The position numbers and the translations under genes are program-made. Positions 27,101 to 34,081 of a stretch of DNA of 52,972 nucleotides are shown here, piece by piece. Each line of letters opens with the position of its first letter. Position 1 is the first letter of the stretch. The stretch is from a virus, in IMG/VR virus record IMGVR_UViG_3300042379_000073, positions 1-52,972 of that record. The stretch is one strand, 5' to 3'. The notes below the pieces were generated by a model, which was not told the origin of the DNA, ran no database searches, and was given only the letters and a program-made list of their open reading frames with translations.

Positions 27101-29777
27101 AGGTGAGCAAGCCCCTATCGAACCAGAAGCAGAGACAATCACCGAAGCAATGGCTCAAGGTCTGGATATTGGCAAAGAAGATAATATGCCAATCAACAAT
27201 AAGATTGAGAGTCATATTAAGAACTTCGCTGTTGTCCGTGGGTTCTTTGAGTCTGCTAGTGATAGGTTGCGTAGAGCAGGGTTTAAAAAACTAGCTACAG
27301 CTATTGATGATTACTACGATCAAGCTCAACGCCGACTTGGATTCGCTAACAAGATTCTTCTCCCAGCTTTTGATGAGTACGCAAAACAATCTAAAGCAAA
27401 CAAGAAAAAGATTGATGAAGAAATTAAAATGTTCTATGCCGCGCAGGAAAACAAGCGTGATACGGCTGAGTTCTTTGATGAACTGAACCCAGTTACACAG
27501 AAGATTGTAACTGCTTGGCAGAAGTTTGGTGAAGAATCTGGTAAAGATAACCAAAGAATCGGCATCAAAGTTTTTGATCGTGGGCTACAAAGGTATAGAC
27601 CAATCGGGCGTATACAGAAATTCTTTCCTCGTATTCTCAAGCCAGAGTACAAACGAGCATTGATGGAGCCAGACAAGTATCAGAAGGAATACAACGAGAT
27701 TGTAGATGCTTTGATTAAGTCTGGAAGAATCGAGAAGCCAGAAGAAGCGGAGCGTTACATCTCTAACTACGAGGGAACTGGCACTCAACAAGACTACTTC
27801 TCAGGCATTGAATCCGCCCGTGGTCAAGCACTCCCAGAGGAATTGTATGACTATTCCATGCAAGTGATGACTGATTACGTTGCACGATGGTCGCAACACG
27901 CTAGTCGAATCGAACAATTTGGTCAGAAACTTGGTGAGAACTCGATGACACTTTGGGATAGATCAAGAGCATCAACTAGAGATCGCAGGACAATCGACTA
28001 TATTACCGCTGCTCAAGAGCGAGTAGAAGGATACTTTCCAAATGATCCATTCCAAAAAGGTATGGCAGCATTAAACATCTGGGCAACTGGATTGCAGTTA
28101 GGAAATCCAGCATCAGCAGCATTGAACTTTCTTGGTGGCACTACATTGAATGCCATGATCGGACAGCCGGGAGCGGCTTCTAGCTACGTTGAATCCCTTA
28201 TTGAGCTACGCAAGCTAGGCAGCAATCTTCAAGATGCTAGAGAAAAAGGAATCATCTCGCGTGATCTGATGAACATCGTCGGAGATCACCAAGAAGTTCT
28301 CGATCAAAGCGGGATCGCTAGGGTTGGCCAGAAGACCGCTGACTTCTTATTGAAGTGGTCAGGTTTCACACCAGTAGAGCAGATGATCCGAACACAGAGT
28401 TTGATTATCGGAAAATCATTCTTGAGAAAGATGCTCTCTAGCTTCGCTAAGAATCCAGATAGTTCATACTCTAGACAAGCATCGACATTTTTAAGCAGAA
28501 ACAACTTTGACATTGATAAGCTACTGGTTGAACAAGGAAGCGGCCCAGAGACAGATAGGTTGATGCGGTACTATGCTAACATTTCTCAAGGAAGTTATAC
28601 GATTACACAGAATCCTATCTTCATTGATACGCCGATTGGTAAATTCCTTTTCAAGTATCAGAAGTTCTCTACACAAGTCATGCGTCAAGCATGGAAGAAT
28701 ACATTTGAGCCAGCATGGAAAGCCGTCACGTTTAAAGGTGAGACGATGCAACTACCAGATGAAACAAGGCAGTTACTATACAGGCTCAGACTGGCAGAAG
28801 CCAAGGAGATCGGAGACAACCGAAAGATTTCATTGGATGAGATACCACAAAAGGTATCAAAAGCAGAAGCAAAGGCATTAACTCTCATCCCTGTGATGAT
28901 GTGGCTTGCCTCTGCGTATGTAGGTGGTGAAGCTATCCTACGTTTGAGGGATGTTTTGTTTGGCGTAATGATGAAGGGGCCAGACTACGAAGACATCTTA
29001 AAAGCACTTGAAGATGATGAAGACGATGATGAACTTTATCTCGGACTTCAACGCGCATGGTACAATCTCATTGGCATCGGTGCGCTAGGATTGATTGGCA
29101 ACTACGGTCAGTTCTTCATGGACTGGCAGGATCGTGAGCGTGTCAAGAACCCACTAGACCCACCAGCACTTAGTCTGTTGAAGGAGACTGGAACGCTCAT
29201 TACAAACGTAGCAGACCAAGGAACACTCACAAAAGGAGACATCAACAATTATCTTAATCGGATGTCATCTATGTATAGAGTAAGTCAGAAACTATACCAA
29301 ACATCAGCTAGTGGATTGGGCTTCTCAGACGCACCAACAGTAGCGGAAGAGATGTACAGGAGAGAGGTTGCTGACATCAATAAGTATGCTCGTCGCTGGG
29401 CTGAGTCTGCTGGACTTGAGTACAGAACTAAACGTCCAATGGACATTGCACCAAGCAAGATGAGTCCGATCAACAGAGAAATTTCGAGTTACCTACAAAG
29501 GAATGATCCAGTAACAGCGGCGGCTTATGCCAAAGAATATCTCAAGACATTACCGAAAGAAGATCGTAAGAATGCAATTCAGAGTATGGAGTCTGGAGCT
29601 AGGAACCGTCAGCCTCTGCGGTTGGGTAGTGGCCCAATGGATGAAGCGGAGAAGAGGGCATTCTTGAAGTGGGCTAAAACAAAAATGAGTCCAGAGAAGT
29701 ACGCTGGGATTGAGAAGCTCGCCAAGCAGTATGAATCCAATCGCAAAAAGTTTTTGATGCGATTGCCGAATAGATAG
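24141..29777 (+). CDS. Giant multidomain internal virion protein with HEXXH motif
   Basis: 1,878 residues. An N-terminal helical part has Ala/Gly-rich membrane-like stretches around 135-200. A Pro/Thr/Glu/Val linker follows at ~425-515. Then comes a region with HEVAH (~720-724), the zinc-binding HEXXH of metallopeptidases. A second acidic linker at ~960-1020 leads to a long helical C-terminal half with a hydrophobic segment near 1580. Size and position match the large ejected polyvalent proteins of podoviruses. The start is fixed by ATGA overlap. It contains two copies of the palindrome, each at a linker boundary. Confidence 0.65.
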   Translation: MIFTADKLKEARDAGYSDDEIFSFASQSDTKFNDAKSEGYSLDEIASYFSTQEPEPSGVMTQAADIPIKFAQGGISSAKSFTDLFGADNVMSKELAGYEKWVGSLVSAESKKDDEEIARILKDAQDKGVYDKVIAGLEAFAKAPLEMTAMSAGYMVPQLAAGVVGKAAQFTKAGIIGTQAALGFAQGVGQAKGDIYQSTLEHLREQGVSEDKANSIAVEAQSTLGKNLDQILLSGGLNALASTTGAEAIATRILTKQGKEATGGAIKGLLKGVAAESPLEAVQSAQQEVAKNVALQREGVDVPTFKGAIESATTGAVAGAFIGGPLGAFEAMSPEQKAEVEITKEANRKARDLEAPDIASQAIAAGITNLERGIDNKRKDLDLLESTSPEATKLRLDIAADQKLLAQAKEQANKLGLSETITEAEKKIVAPEVVPPITEVPTTEVVPEVVAPVTAVTPPTEVAATEITPEVVTPSEVVTPTEVTATEITTPIEETLPVTPPAEEVTTENFTPQKETIKVLNELTTIDRAALSGRLLSEGLITRAEALYNLQQASNEGITSQQISASRVDAEQKWDDKTRDGILAGRSTAAPTASADIAIKAENARKNKPILTKLDVLNPRKVIGMTARQALKHASELNVILKEDIKDNDAIWRTGTVVKPNYALMQDAAAIIAEQNIPILDREQIVSLSSRGRKGRAVRFNRGDIGLPSTLGTSVGTLVHEVAHTLTVDKTHQVAPRNTSGGKDYINLLKKQIADDKIEEPIRRLMGLYISTLEQLGIMDQYGKVGGLAGTPHADTSVTAAIKLRNEGKLRKDLDSRQLYGLANIEEFIAQTFSEPTFRDLLKTLKNPNTKKSIYREFVQAIKDLFGFTSDSMAAAVIDATFDIAKRTTLEEGLIANKDSIIENVIAAGIKPEDAEFVADEIITETIDRSGSTILTQEDIELANGEVLQTVVSRYLPKEKAVTPAATPAVSETITEPVEPKIEVTTEGEQAPIEPEAETITEAMAQGLDIGKEDNMPINNKIESHIKNFAVVRGFFESASDRLRRAGFKKLATAIDDYYDQAQRRLGFANKILLPAFDEYAKQSKANKKKIDEEIKMFYAAQENKRDTAEFFDELNPVTQKIVTAWQKFGEESGKDNQRIGIKVFDRGLQRYRPIGRIQKFFPRILKPEYKRALMEPDKYQKEYNEIVDALIKSGRIEKPEEAERYISNYEGTGTQQDYFSGIESARGQALPEELYDYSMQVMTDYVARWSQHASRIEQFGQKLGENSMTLWDRSRASTRDRRTIDYITAAQERVEGYFPNDPFQKGMAALNIWATGLQLGNPASAALNFLGGTTLNAMIGQPGAASSYVESLIELRKLGSNLQDAREKGIISRDLMNIVGDHQEVLDQSGIARVGQKTADFLLKWSGFTPVEQMIRTQSLIIGKSFLRKMLSSFAKNPDSSYSRQASTFLSRNNFDIDKLLVEQGSGPETDRLMRYYANISQGSYTITQNPIFIDTPIGKFLFKYQKFSTQVMRQAWKNTFEPAWKAVTFKGETMQLPDETRQLLYRLRLAEAKEIGDNRKISLDEIPQKVSKAEAKALTLIPVMMWLASAYVGGEAILRLRDVLFGVMMKGPDYEDILKALEDDEDDDELYLGLQRAWYNLIGIGALGLIGNYGQFFMDWQDRERVKNPLDPPALSLLKETGTLITNVADQGTLTKGDINNYLNRMSSMYRVSQKLYQTSASGLGFSDAPTVAEEMYRREVADINKYARRWAESAGLEYRTKRPMDIAPSKMSPINREISSYLQRNDPVTAAAYAKEYLKTLPKEDRKNAIQSMESGARNRQPLRLGSGPMDEAEKRAFLKWAKTKMSPEKYAGIEKLAKQYESNRKKFLMRLPNR
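25389..25404. promoter_or_regulatory. 16-bp palindrome, copy 6 (TTATCG-GAAA-CGATAA)
   Basis: Perfect arms, within the giant gene, read as LSETIT immediately before the first Pro/Thr/Glu linker. Confidence 0.75.
27048..27063. promoter_or_regulatory. 16-bp palindrome, copy 7 (GTATCG-GAAA-CGATAA)
   Basis: One outer mismatch. Again read as VSETIT, now at the second acidic linker of the same gene. Confidence 0.7.
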
Positions 29778-29778
29778 C

Positions 29779-29806
29779 TTGACATCTCTACATCGTGTAG
29801 TAGTGT
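29779..29806 (+). promoter_or_regulatory. Promoter ahead of a short terminated transcript
   Basis: TTGACA at 29779-29784, 16-bp spacer, TAGTGT at 29801-29806, starting 2 bp after the giant gene's stop. The string TGTAGTAGTGT around the -10 is also found in the replication promoter on the minus strand (47565-47592). Confidence 0.55.
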
Positions 29807-29812
29807 GCTTGT

Positions 29813-29890
29813 GCAGCTTGTTGCTGTTTTCATTCGTGTTCATTCATTAGGTGGCGCACCTTAGAGAAATCTGGGGTGCGCTTCTTTTTT
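29813..29890 (+). ncRNA. Candidate small RNA (~75 nt)
   Basis: Defined by the promoter at 29779 and the strong terminator at 29854-29890. No ATG-started frame fits within it. It could be a regulatory RNA or just a terminated decoy transcript; only the two boundaries are seen. Confidence 0.4.
29854..29890 (+). terminator. Intrinsic terminator of the structural operon
   Basis: A 12-bp stem (GCGCACCTTAGA with TCTGGGGTGCGC, two G-U pairs) with a GAAA tetraloop, then TTCTTTTTT. It abuts palindrome copy 8. Confidence 0.9.
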
Positions 29891-29904
29891 ATCGTTACCG
29901 ATAA
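29889..29904. promoter_or_regulatory. 16-bp palindrome, copy 8 (TTATCG-TTAC-CGATAA)
   Basis: Perfect arms. It lies between the terminator U-tract and the -35 of the next promoter (17 bp upstream of it). Confidence 0.85.
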
Positions 29905-29921
29905 TTTCTGAAAATAATCTA

Positions 29922-29949
29922 TTGACACTAGAATTATCCTATGTAGATT
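29922..29949 (+). promoter_or_regulatory. Promoter of the recombination-type module
   Basis: TTGACA at 29922-29927, 16-bp spacer, TAGATT at 29944-29949. Identical -35/-10 hexamers and spacing occur at 33554. The start would be ~29956. Confidence 0.7.
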
Positions 29950-29989
29950 TGCCCTTGTGCGCGGCACAACACCCGTCCACAAAAAACTA

Positions 29990-30232
29990 ATGAAAGACAA
30001 ACCAACAACAACAGAAGTAGAAGTGAAAACAGAAGTCAAAACAGAAGTGAAAACAGAATCAACTCCAGTAGTAGATTTCGCACTCAAGCGTGAGATTTAT
30101 CTCCGTTTGATTTCAGCATCAGCGGCGGACGGCAAGTTCGACCTCGGCAAGCTCCCGAATGCAAAGGCAGTAGTTAATCAGGGAGATCACCTTCGCGGCG
30201 TAGCCGAACTGCTGACCCAGTGCCTCAAATGA
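29990..30232 (+). CDS. Small protein with Lys/Glu/Thr repeat N-terminus
   Basis: 80 residues from the ATG at 29990. A GTG at 29957, right at the predicted transcription start, would add 11 residues. The N-terminal third repeats EVKTEVKTEVKTE and is disordered-looking; the C-terminal part is a short helical domain. Unknown role; first gene of the module. Confidence 0.55.
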   Translation: MKDKPTTTEVEVKTEVKTEVKTESTPVVDFALKREIYLRLISASAADGKFDLGKLPNAKAVVNQGDHLRGVAELLTQCLK

Positions 30233-30372
30233 GCGAACGAGACTGGGACGAAACGGACGTATCAGGAGAAGTAGAAGAAGCAAGGCACGAAGCCTTCATT
30301 CACGCTTGCGCTATGCGTGACATGGATCAAGGCATCGACCCCAACTTATTTTCTGATGACGATAACGAATAA
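30229..30372 (+). CDS. Short acidic protein
   Basis: 47 residues, ATGA overlap with the preceding gene and a 17-bp overlap with the following nuclease start. Acidic (many Asp/Glu) with an acidic C-terminus FSDDDNE. Not recognised; accepted because of tight coupling. Confidence 0.5.
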   Translation: MSERDWDETDVSGEVEEARHEAFIHACAMRDMDQGIDPNLFSDDDNE

Positions 30373-31225
30373 TCACGGGCTTCCCGCCCCAATGTATAGA
30401 GCATTGTCGCACGATGGGTATATGGCTGGCACAAGACAGGCCAATATCTCGGTGACAAGTTTAATCGGGCCACCGAAAATCAACCAACTCAAGAAGCGTT
30501 ACTCTGAGCAGATCGTAGAAGACGCAGCAGACAGAGTGTGGGCGTTACTCGGTCAGTCCGTACATAAAGTAGTCGAACTGGCTGGCGGTGAGACTGAGAT
30601 GACAGAGAAGCGTCTCTACATGGAGATCAATGACTGGACAATAACTGGTCAGACTGATCTCTACGAGACAGAGAACCATACTATCTCAGACTTCAAGGTG
30701 ACATCGGTCTTCTCGTTCTTACTTGGAACCAAGCAAGAGTGGGAAGCGCAGATCAATCTGAACGCCATGCTCTGGAGAGAATATGGATACGAAGTCAAGA
30801 AAGGTCAGATCGTAGCTATCCTTCGGGACTGGCAAGCGAGCAAGGCTGAGTTTGACAAAGAGTATCCTCAATGTGCAGTCCACATCGTTGATATTCCACT
30901 CTGGGATAATGAAGAAGTTATCCGCTACGCTACGGAGCGTGTTAAAATGCACCAAGCAGCAGCGGCAATGGCAGATGACCACATCCCGGCTTGTGATCCA
31001 AGTGAACGTTGGGCTAAACCAGACACCTACGCCATCAAGAAAGATGGTAATAAACGCGCAGCCAAAGTATGCGACACCAAGGAAGAGGCAGAGAACCTGC
31101 TATCTACCTATGGGCCGAAGCATTCGATAGAGAAACGAAACGGTGGAGATATGCGGTGTGAGCGTTACTGCTCAGTCGCTCCTTTCTGCCACTACTACCA
31201 AGCAAACTATAAAACTAATGAGTAA
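30356..31225 (+). CDS. PD-(D/E)XK (RecB/Cas4-like) nuclease
   Basis: 289 residues from the ATG at 30356. The N-terminus (TITNNHGLPAPMYRALSHDG, then ANISVTSLIGPP) matches the usual start of this phage nuclease family. A DxK-type strand is seen in TISDFKV, preceded by Asp in TGQTDLYE, and a QINLNAMLW helix follows, as in PD-(D/E)XK folds. The C-terminus has Cys residues (MRCERYCSVAPFCHYY) that could bind an Fe-S cluster or zinc as in Cas4. It probably processes DNA ends in phage recombination or replication with the SSB-like protein downstream. Confidence 0.75.
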   Translation: MTITNNHGLPAPMYRALSHDGYMAGTRQANISVTSLIGPPKINQLKKRYSEQIVEDAADRVWALLGQSVHKVVELAGGETEMTEKRLYMEINDWTITGQTDLYETENHTISDFKVTSVFSFLLGTKQEWEAQINLNAMLWREYGYEVKKGQIVAILRDWQASKAEFDKEYPQCAVHIVDIPLWDNEEVIRYATERVKMHQAAAAMADDHIPACDPSERWAKPDTYAIKKDGNKRAAKVCDTKEEAENLLSTYGPKHSIEKRNGGDMRCERYCSVAPFCHYYQANYKTNE

Positions 31226-31451
31226 AAACCTTCCACCTATTCAAAGGTTATCAATGCTTCCAGAACAGAATAGACAAGAAGCATTAGACTGGATGTCAAG
31301 CCAACCGCCAGCAAGCATAGATGAAACTGTTGATCCCATGAGTCGCTGGCAAATTCAAATTAACTTATGTGGGTTCGCAGACTTCTACTATATCTACGAC
31401 AAAGCAACCAAAGAAATAAAATCCTTAGAATCAAACGAAGAAAACTGGTAA
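31218..31451 (+). CDS. Small hypothetical protein
   Basis: 77 residues from the ATG at 31218, overlapping the nuclease stop by 8 bp. Trp- and Tyr-containing, mixed alpha/beta in appearance. Not recognised. Lies between nuclease and SSB-like genes. Confidence 0.55.
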   Translation: MSKNLPPIQRLSMLPEQNRQEALDWMSSQPPASIDETVDPMSRWQIQINLCGFADFYYIYDKATKEIKSLESNEENW

Positions 31452-31458
31452 ATAAATT

Positions 31459-32256
31459 ATGAGTAATCAACTAGACGGAATCGAACAGAAAGACATCATC
31501 AAACGAGTGACTGGTAAGGTCACTAAATTGTGGGAACCAAAGACATTCAACGGCCCCAAGGGTGAGTTTGTCATCCAAGGTGGAGAGATTGAGATTGATG
31601 GACAGACCTATGGGTTGAAGTTCTTCAATAACAACCAAGAACAAAGCATCAAGAACAACGTAGTCACGTTATCCTCCGTTCGCGGTAAGCATGGCTTGAC
31701 TGGCGTTACCTTAGAGCATGAGTCATACGAAGGTAAGAATGGCAAGGTAGATCGTGACATCATCAAGGTTACGGCTACTGGTAAGATTGAGTTTGAGAGT
31801 GAAGAACCAGCCAGAGTCACTTCAACACCCAAAGTTATCGTTACCGATAATCCTGTGGAGGCATTGGATAAGATCGTTGAGCTACATAAGTATGTAGATT
31901 CACTCGTCCGCCATGCTTACAAGGGAGTTGAAGATGAAGAAACCCTGCGAGCTTACGTTTCCTCGGTCTTCATCGAAGCCAACCGCAAGGGAATCGCATT
32001 CAAGTCTGAGAAGCCTGAGCCAGCTAAGGTAGAGGAACCTAAAGAGGTAGCTCCTGCTGACTGGGCATCTGCCATCGTTCCTAGTGGAACACAGAAGGGC
32101 AAGAAGCTCGCGGAGATCGGCAAGCCAGCACTCACCAAACTCTATGAGTTCTACTTGGAGAAGGGGTTCAGTACTCCATTCGCTAAGTGTGTTGAGCAAG
32201 CCGCCGCTGACCTCGACCTAGACGCTCCATTCCCAGCAGACGACATCCCCTACTAA
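31459..32256 (+). CDS. SSB-like DNA-binding protein
   Basis: 265 residues. The N-terminal ~120 residues are beta-rich and could be an OB fold. The C-terminus ends in an acidic tip, FPADDIPY, like the DDDIPF tail by which SSB proteins recruit partners. A helical domain (~200-250) sits between them. The neighbour is a RecB-like nuclease, supporting a role in recombination. The body is not a clear match to known SSB, so the call rests on the tip and context. Confidence 0.55.
   Translation: MSNQLDGIEQKDIIKRVTGKVTKLWEPKTFNGPKGEFVIQGGEIEIDGQTYGLKFFNNNQEQSIKNNVVTLSSVRGKHGLTGVTLEHESYEGKNGKVDRDIIKVTATGKIEFESEEPARVTSTPKVIVTDNPVEALDKIVELHKYVDSLVRHAYKGVEDEETLRAYVSSVFIEANRKGIAFKSEKPEPAKVEEPKEVAPADWASAIVPSGTQKGKKLAEIGKPALTKLYEFYLEKGFSTPFAKCVEQAAADLDLDAPFPADDIPY
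31835..31850. promoter_or_regulatory. 16-bp palindrome, copy 9 (TTATCG-TTAC-CGATAA)
   Basis: Perfect arms, inside the SSB-like gene, read as VIVTDN in the linker between its two domains. Confidence 0.75.
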
Positions 32257-32297
32257 TCCCCCTCGGTTCCTCCCAGAACTAACCTTAACTAACACTA

Positions 32298-33260
32298 ATG
32301 AAAAAAGAACTAGAACTATTCAGTCCAACACAAGAAGGAATCCTTGTATCAGTAACAACCTACCTTCGTCAGATGGTGGAGTTCGCCAAAACAGAATGGC
32401 GCGGGATTACTATTAACGAAACCCATATCAAGAAGGCATGGGCCAAGCTCCAGAAGAACGAGTACCTTGAAGATGACGCTCCAGATGAGATGCTGGAGAT
32501 GTACGAAAAGATGTCCGCTGATTGGGACATGGCAATCGAAATGGAAGAAGAGAGGATTAACCTAGCTAACCTTCCAGTAGTAGAAGAAGAACCAGAGAAC
32601 GAATCCTTGGCCCTAGTGGAGAGTGTCAAACAAGGATTAGAGTTATCTTCCTTCACTAAGAAGTTCGACATCGGCGTGGGGATGACCCAATGCGTTCCCC
32701 GTGGTAAGGTAGAGATGAAAGACTGGGTGGCAGCGTTTGCCTTCGGTCTTACTTTAGAATCAGGCGCACAATGGATCATCGGTGATGCGGTGGTGGCATT
32801 GGATAACGCCGGACATGATGATGTAGTGAACCAACTTTGCGCTAACTTTAAGAAGAGTTACAGCACAGTTTCGGGATACGCGAGGGCTTGTAGGGCTTTC
32901 CCTGCTGCTAAACGTGACGCTGCATTGCCATTTACGGTCTATCGTGAGATCGGAAACGCCAACTTCGGTGATGAAAAGACCAATGCCAAGAAGCAACAAG
33001 CCATGCTAGAGGTAGCTAAAGCTGAAGGTTTGTCCTCTACTGAGGTCAGGAACAGGGTCAGGAACGAGCAAGGCAAGGATGATAAGTCTGTCCTACCCCA
33101 TCGTTATCTTGTCTTAAACGTAGGCAACTACGGAAACTCTGAAGTCAAACGCTCAGTCCCAGATAAACTAGAAGCCCATCACTTCCTCATCGACCGACAA
33201 GATATGTCATGGTTCGACGCAGCACAAGGTCAATGGGTCAAATTCTCAAAGGAACAATAA
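32298..33260 (+). CDS. Putative DNA-binding protein
   Basis: 320 residues. A charged N-terminal part (~1-110) is followed by AQWIIGDAVVALDNAG (~155-170), SYSTVSGYARACRAFPAAKRD (~185-205) and a helical LSSTEVRNRVR segment (~255). This order resembles a phage/plasmid domain with ParB-like HTH helices. Probably DNA binding; the target is unknown. Confidence 0.5.
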   Translation: MKKELELFSPTQEGILVSVTTYLRQMVEFAKTEWRGITINETHIKKAWAKLQKNEYLEDDAPDEMLEMYEKMSADWDMAIEMEEERINLANLPVVEEEPENESLALVESVKQGLELSSFTKKFDIGVGMTQCVPRGKVEMKDWVAAFAFGLTLESGAQWIIGDAVVALDNAGHDDVVNQLCANFKKSYSTVSGYARACRAFPAAKRDAALPFTVYREIGNANFGDEKTNAKKQQAMLEVAKAEGLSSTEVRNRVRNEQGKDDKSVLPHRYLVLNVGNYGNSEVKRSVPDKLEAHHFLIDRQDMSWFDAAQGQWVKFSKEQ

Positions 33261-33263
33261 TTT

Positions 33264-33545
33264 ATGTCAGAAAAAAACCAACAAAACGAAACATCCAAAA
33301 CAATTCTTGAGGCTTTTAGCTTCATTAAATGTGACGATGAGAAACTAAACGAACGAGTACACGCCTTTGCCAGCCTCTTGCATACCGCAAGCATGATGGT
33401 GATCAAGTCTGAATCCCGCAAGGGTGAAGGGTTTGAGTGTATCAAATACTTGGAGCTTGCTTTTCTTTACTATAAAGAGAGCCAGTTCCGTAAGCGTTTC
33501 GATACTGAAGAGAAAGAAGAAGAAACTCCTCGTATCATAACGTAA
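33264..33545 (+). CDS. Small helical hypothetical protein
   Basis: 93 residues, helical, ending in a charged EEKEEETPRIIT tail. It follows 32298 after 3 bp and closes the module before the ncRNA promoter. Not recognised. Confidence 0.6.
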   Translation: MSEKNQQNETSKTILEAFSFIKCDDEKLNERVHAFASLLHTASMMVIKSESRKGEGFECIKYLELAFLYYKESQFRKRFDTEEKEEETPRIIT

Positions 33546-33553
33546 AAAAAGAT

Positions 33554-33581
33554 TTGACATTGTTCTCTGCTCAGTTAGATT
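33554..33581 (+). promoter_or_regulatory. Promoter of the structured RNA candidate
   Basis: TTGACA at 33554-33559, 16-bp spacer, TAGATT at 33576-33581, the same hexamers and spacer as the promoter at 29922. No coding frame starts downstream on this strand. Confidence 0.7.
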
Positions 33582-33582
33582 G

Positions 33583-33599
33583 CTTGTATCCAATACAAG
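33583..33599. promoter_or_regulatory. Perfect inverted repeat over the transcription start
   Basis: CTTGTAT-CCA-ATACAAG: 7-bp arms with a 3-bp centre spanning the expected +1 (~33588). It could be an operator or the first hairpin of the RNA. Confidence 0.6.
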
Positions 33600-34010
33600 T
33601 TCTAGCGGGCTTTGGAGATCAATTTTGAGTCAAAAAAATGGGTCTGTTGTAGTCCGCTAGCTACATCAGGCCCTATTTTTTGCCATCATTGGATCGTGTA
33701 GCCAGCGGGAATGCGTGAAGGACGCACCGGGACATAGGTCTGGGAAGTACTGGTGAAGGAGTGGAGTTGGAATGGCTGTTAGACGTGTTATCCTGCCAAC
33801 TTAATGTGCCAGCAATGGCGACTTGCAATTAGTCAACGATATTAGACTAGTCTAGGTAAAGGAAAACCGCTGGACGTGGATTGCTAAGCGAAGGTGACAA
33901 TACCTATACGGAAAACGTCTTGATTCGTGGCAAAGTTTTCCCAAACTTTTGGGAGACTTTGTCGCTCGGTTCAGCCCTGCCAAAAAACGAGGTTGATTCA
34001 ATCAGCGTTG
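33588..34010 (+). ncRNA. Structured noncoding RNA candidate (~420 nt), unknown class
   Basis: No convincing frame lies on either strand here, yet base pairing is dense. 33640-33652 pairs with 33661-33673 (12 of 13). The loop bases 33654-33660 (CCGCTAG) are complementary to 33602-33608 (CTAGCGG). Distant segments 33702-33708 and 33867-33873 match over 7 bp (CCAGCGG/CCGCTGG). Hairpins occur at 33712-33726 and 33931-33961. The 3' end is set at the A-rich run before the 34021-34050 hairpin. Not recognised as tmRNA, RNase P, 6S or group I intron; it has its own promoter. Confidence 0.6.
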
Positions 34011-34050
34011 AAAACAAAAAAACCAGAAAGGAATTTCTTCCAATCTGGTT
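34011..34050 (-). terminator. Terminator of the minus-strand helicase operon
   Basis: Hairpin at 34021-34050 (7-bp outer stem AACCAGA/TCTGGTT, AA/AA internal loop, 4-bp inner stem, TTTC loop). On the minus strand it is followed by a T-run with one G (TTTTTTTGTTTT). It may also end the + strand RNA. Confidence 0.8.
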
Positions 34051-34081
34051 CTAAGTTTTGTGAAACTAGTTTTAAATTAGT

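Noticed and set aside
33588-34010. Group I intron as explanation of the structured region
   Set aside because: It has its own promoter, follows a complete gene and is not flanked by pieces of one protein; catalytic core words were not found.
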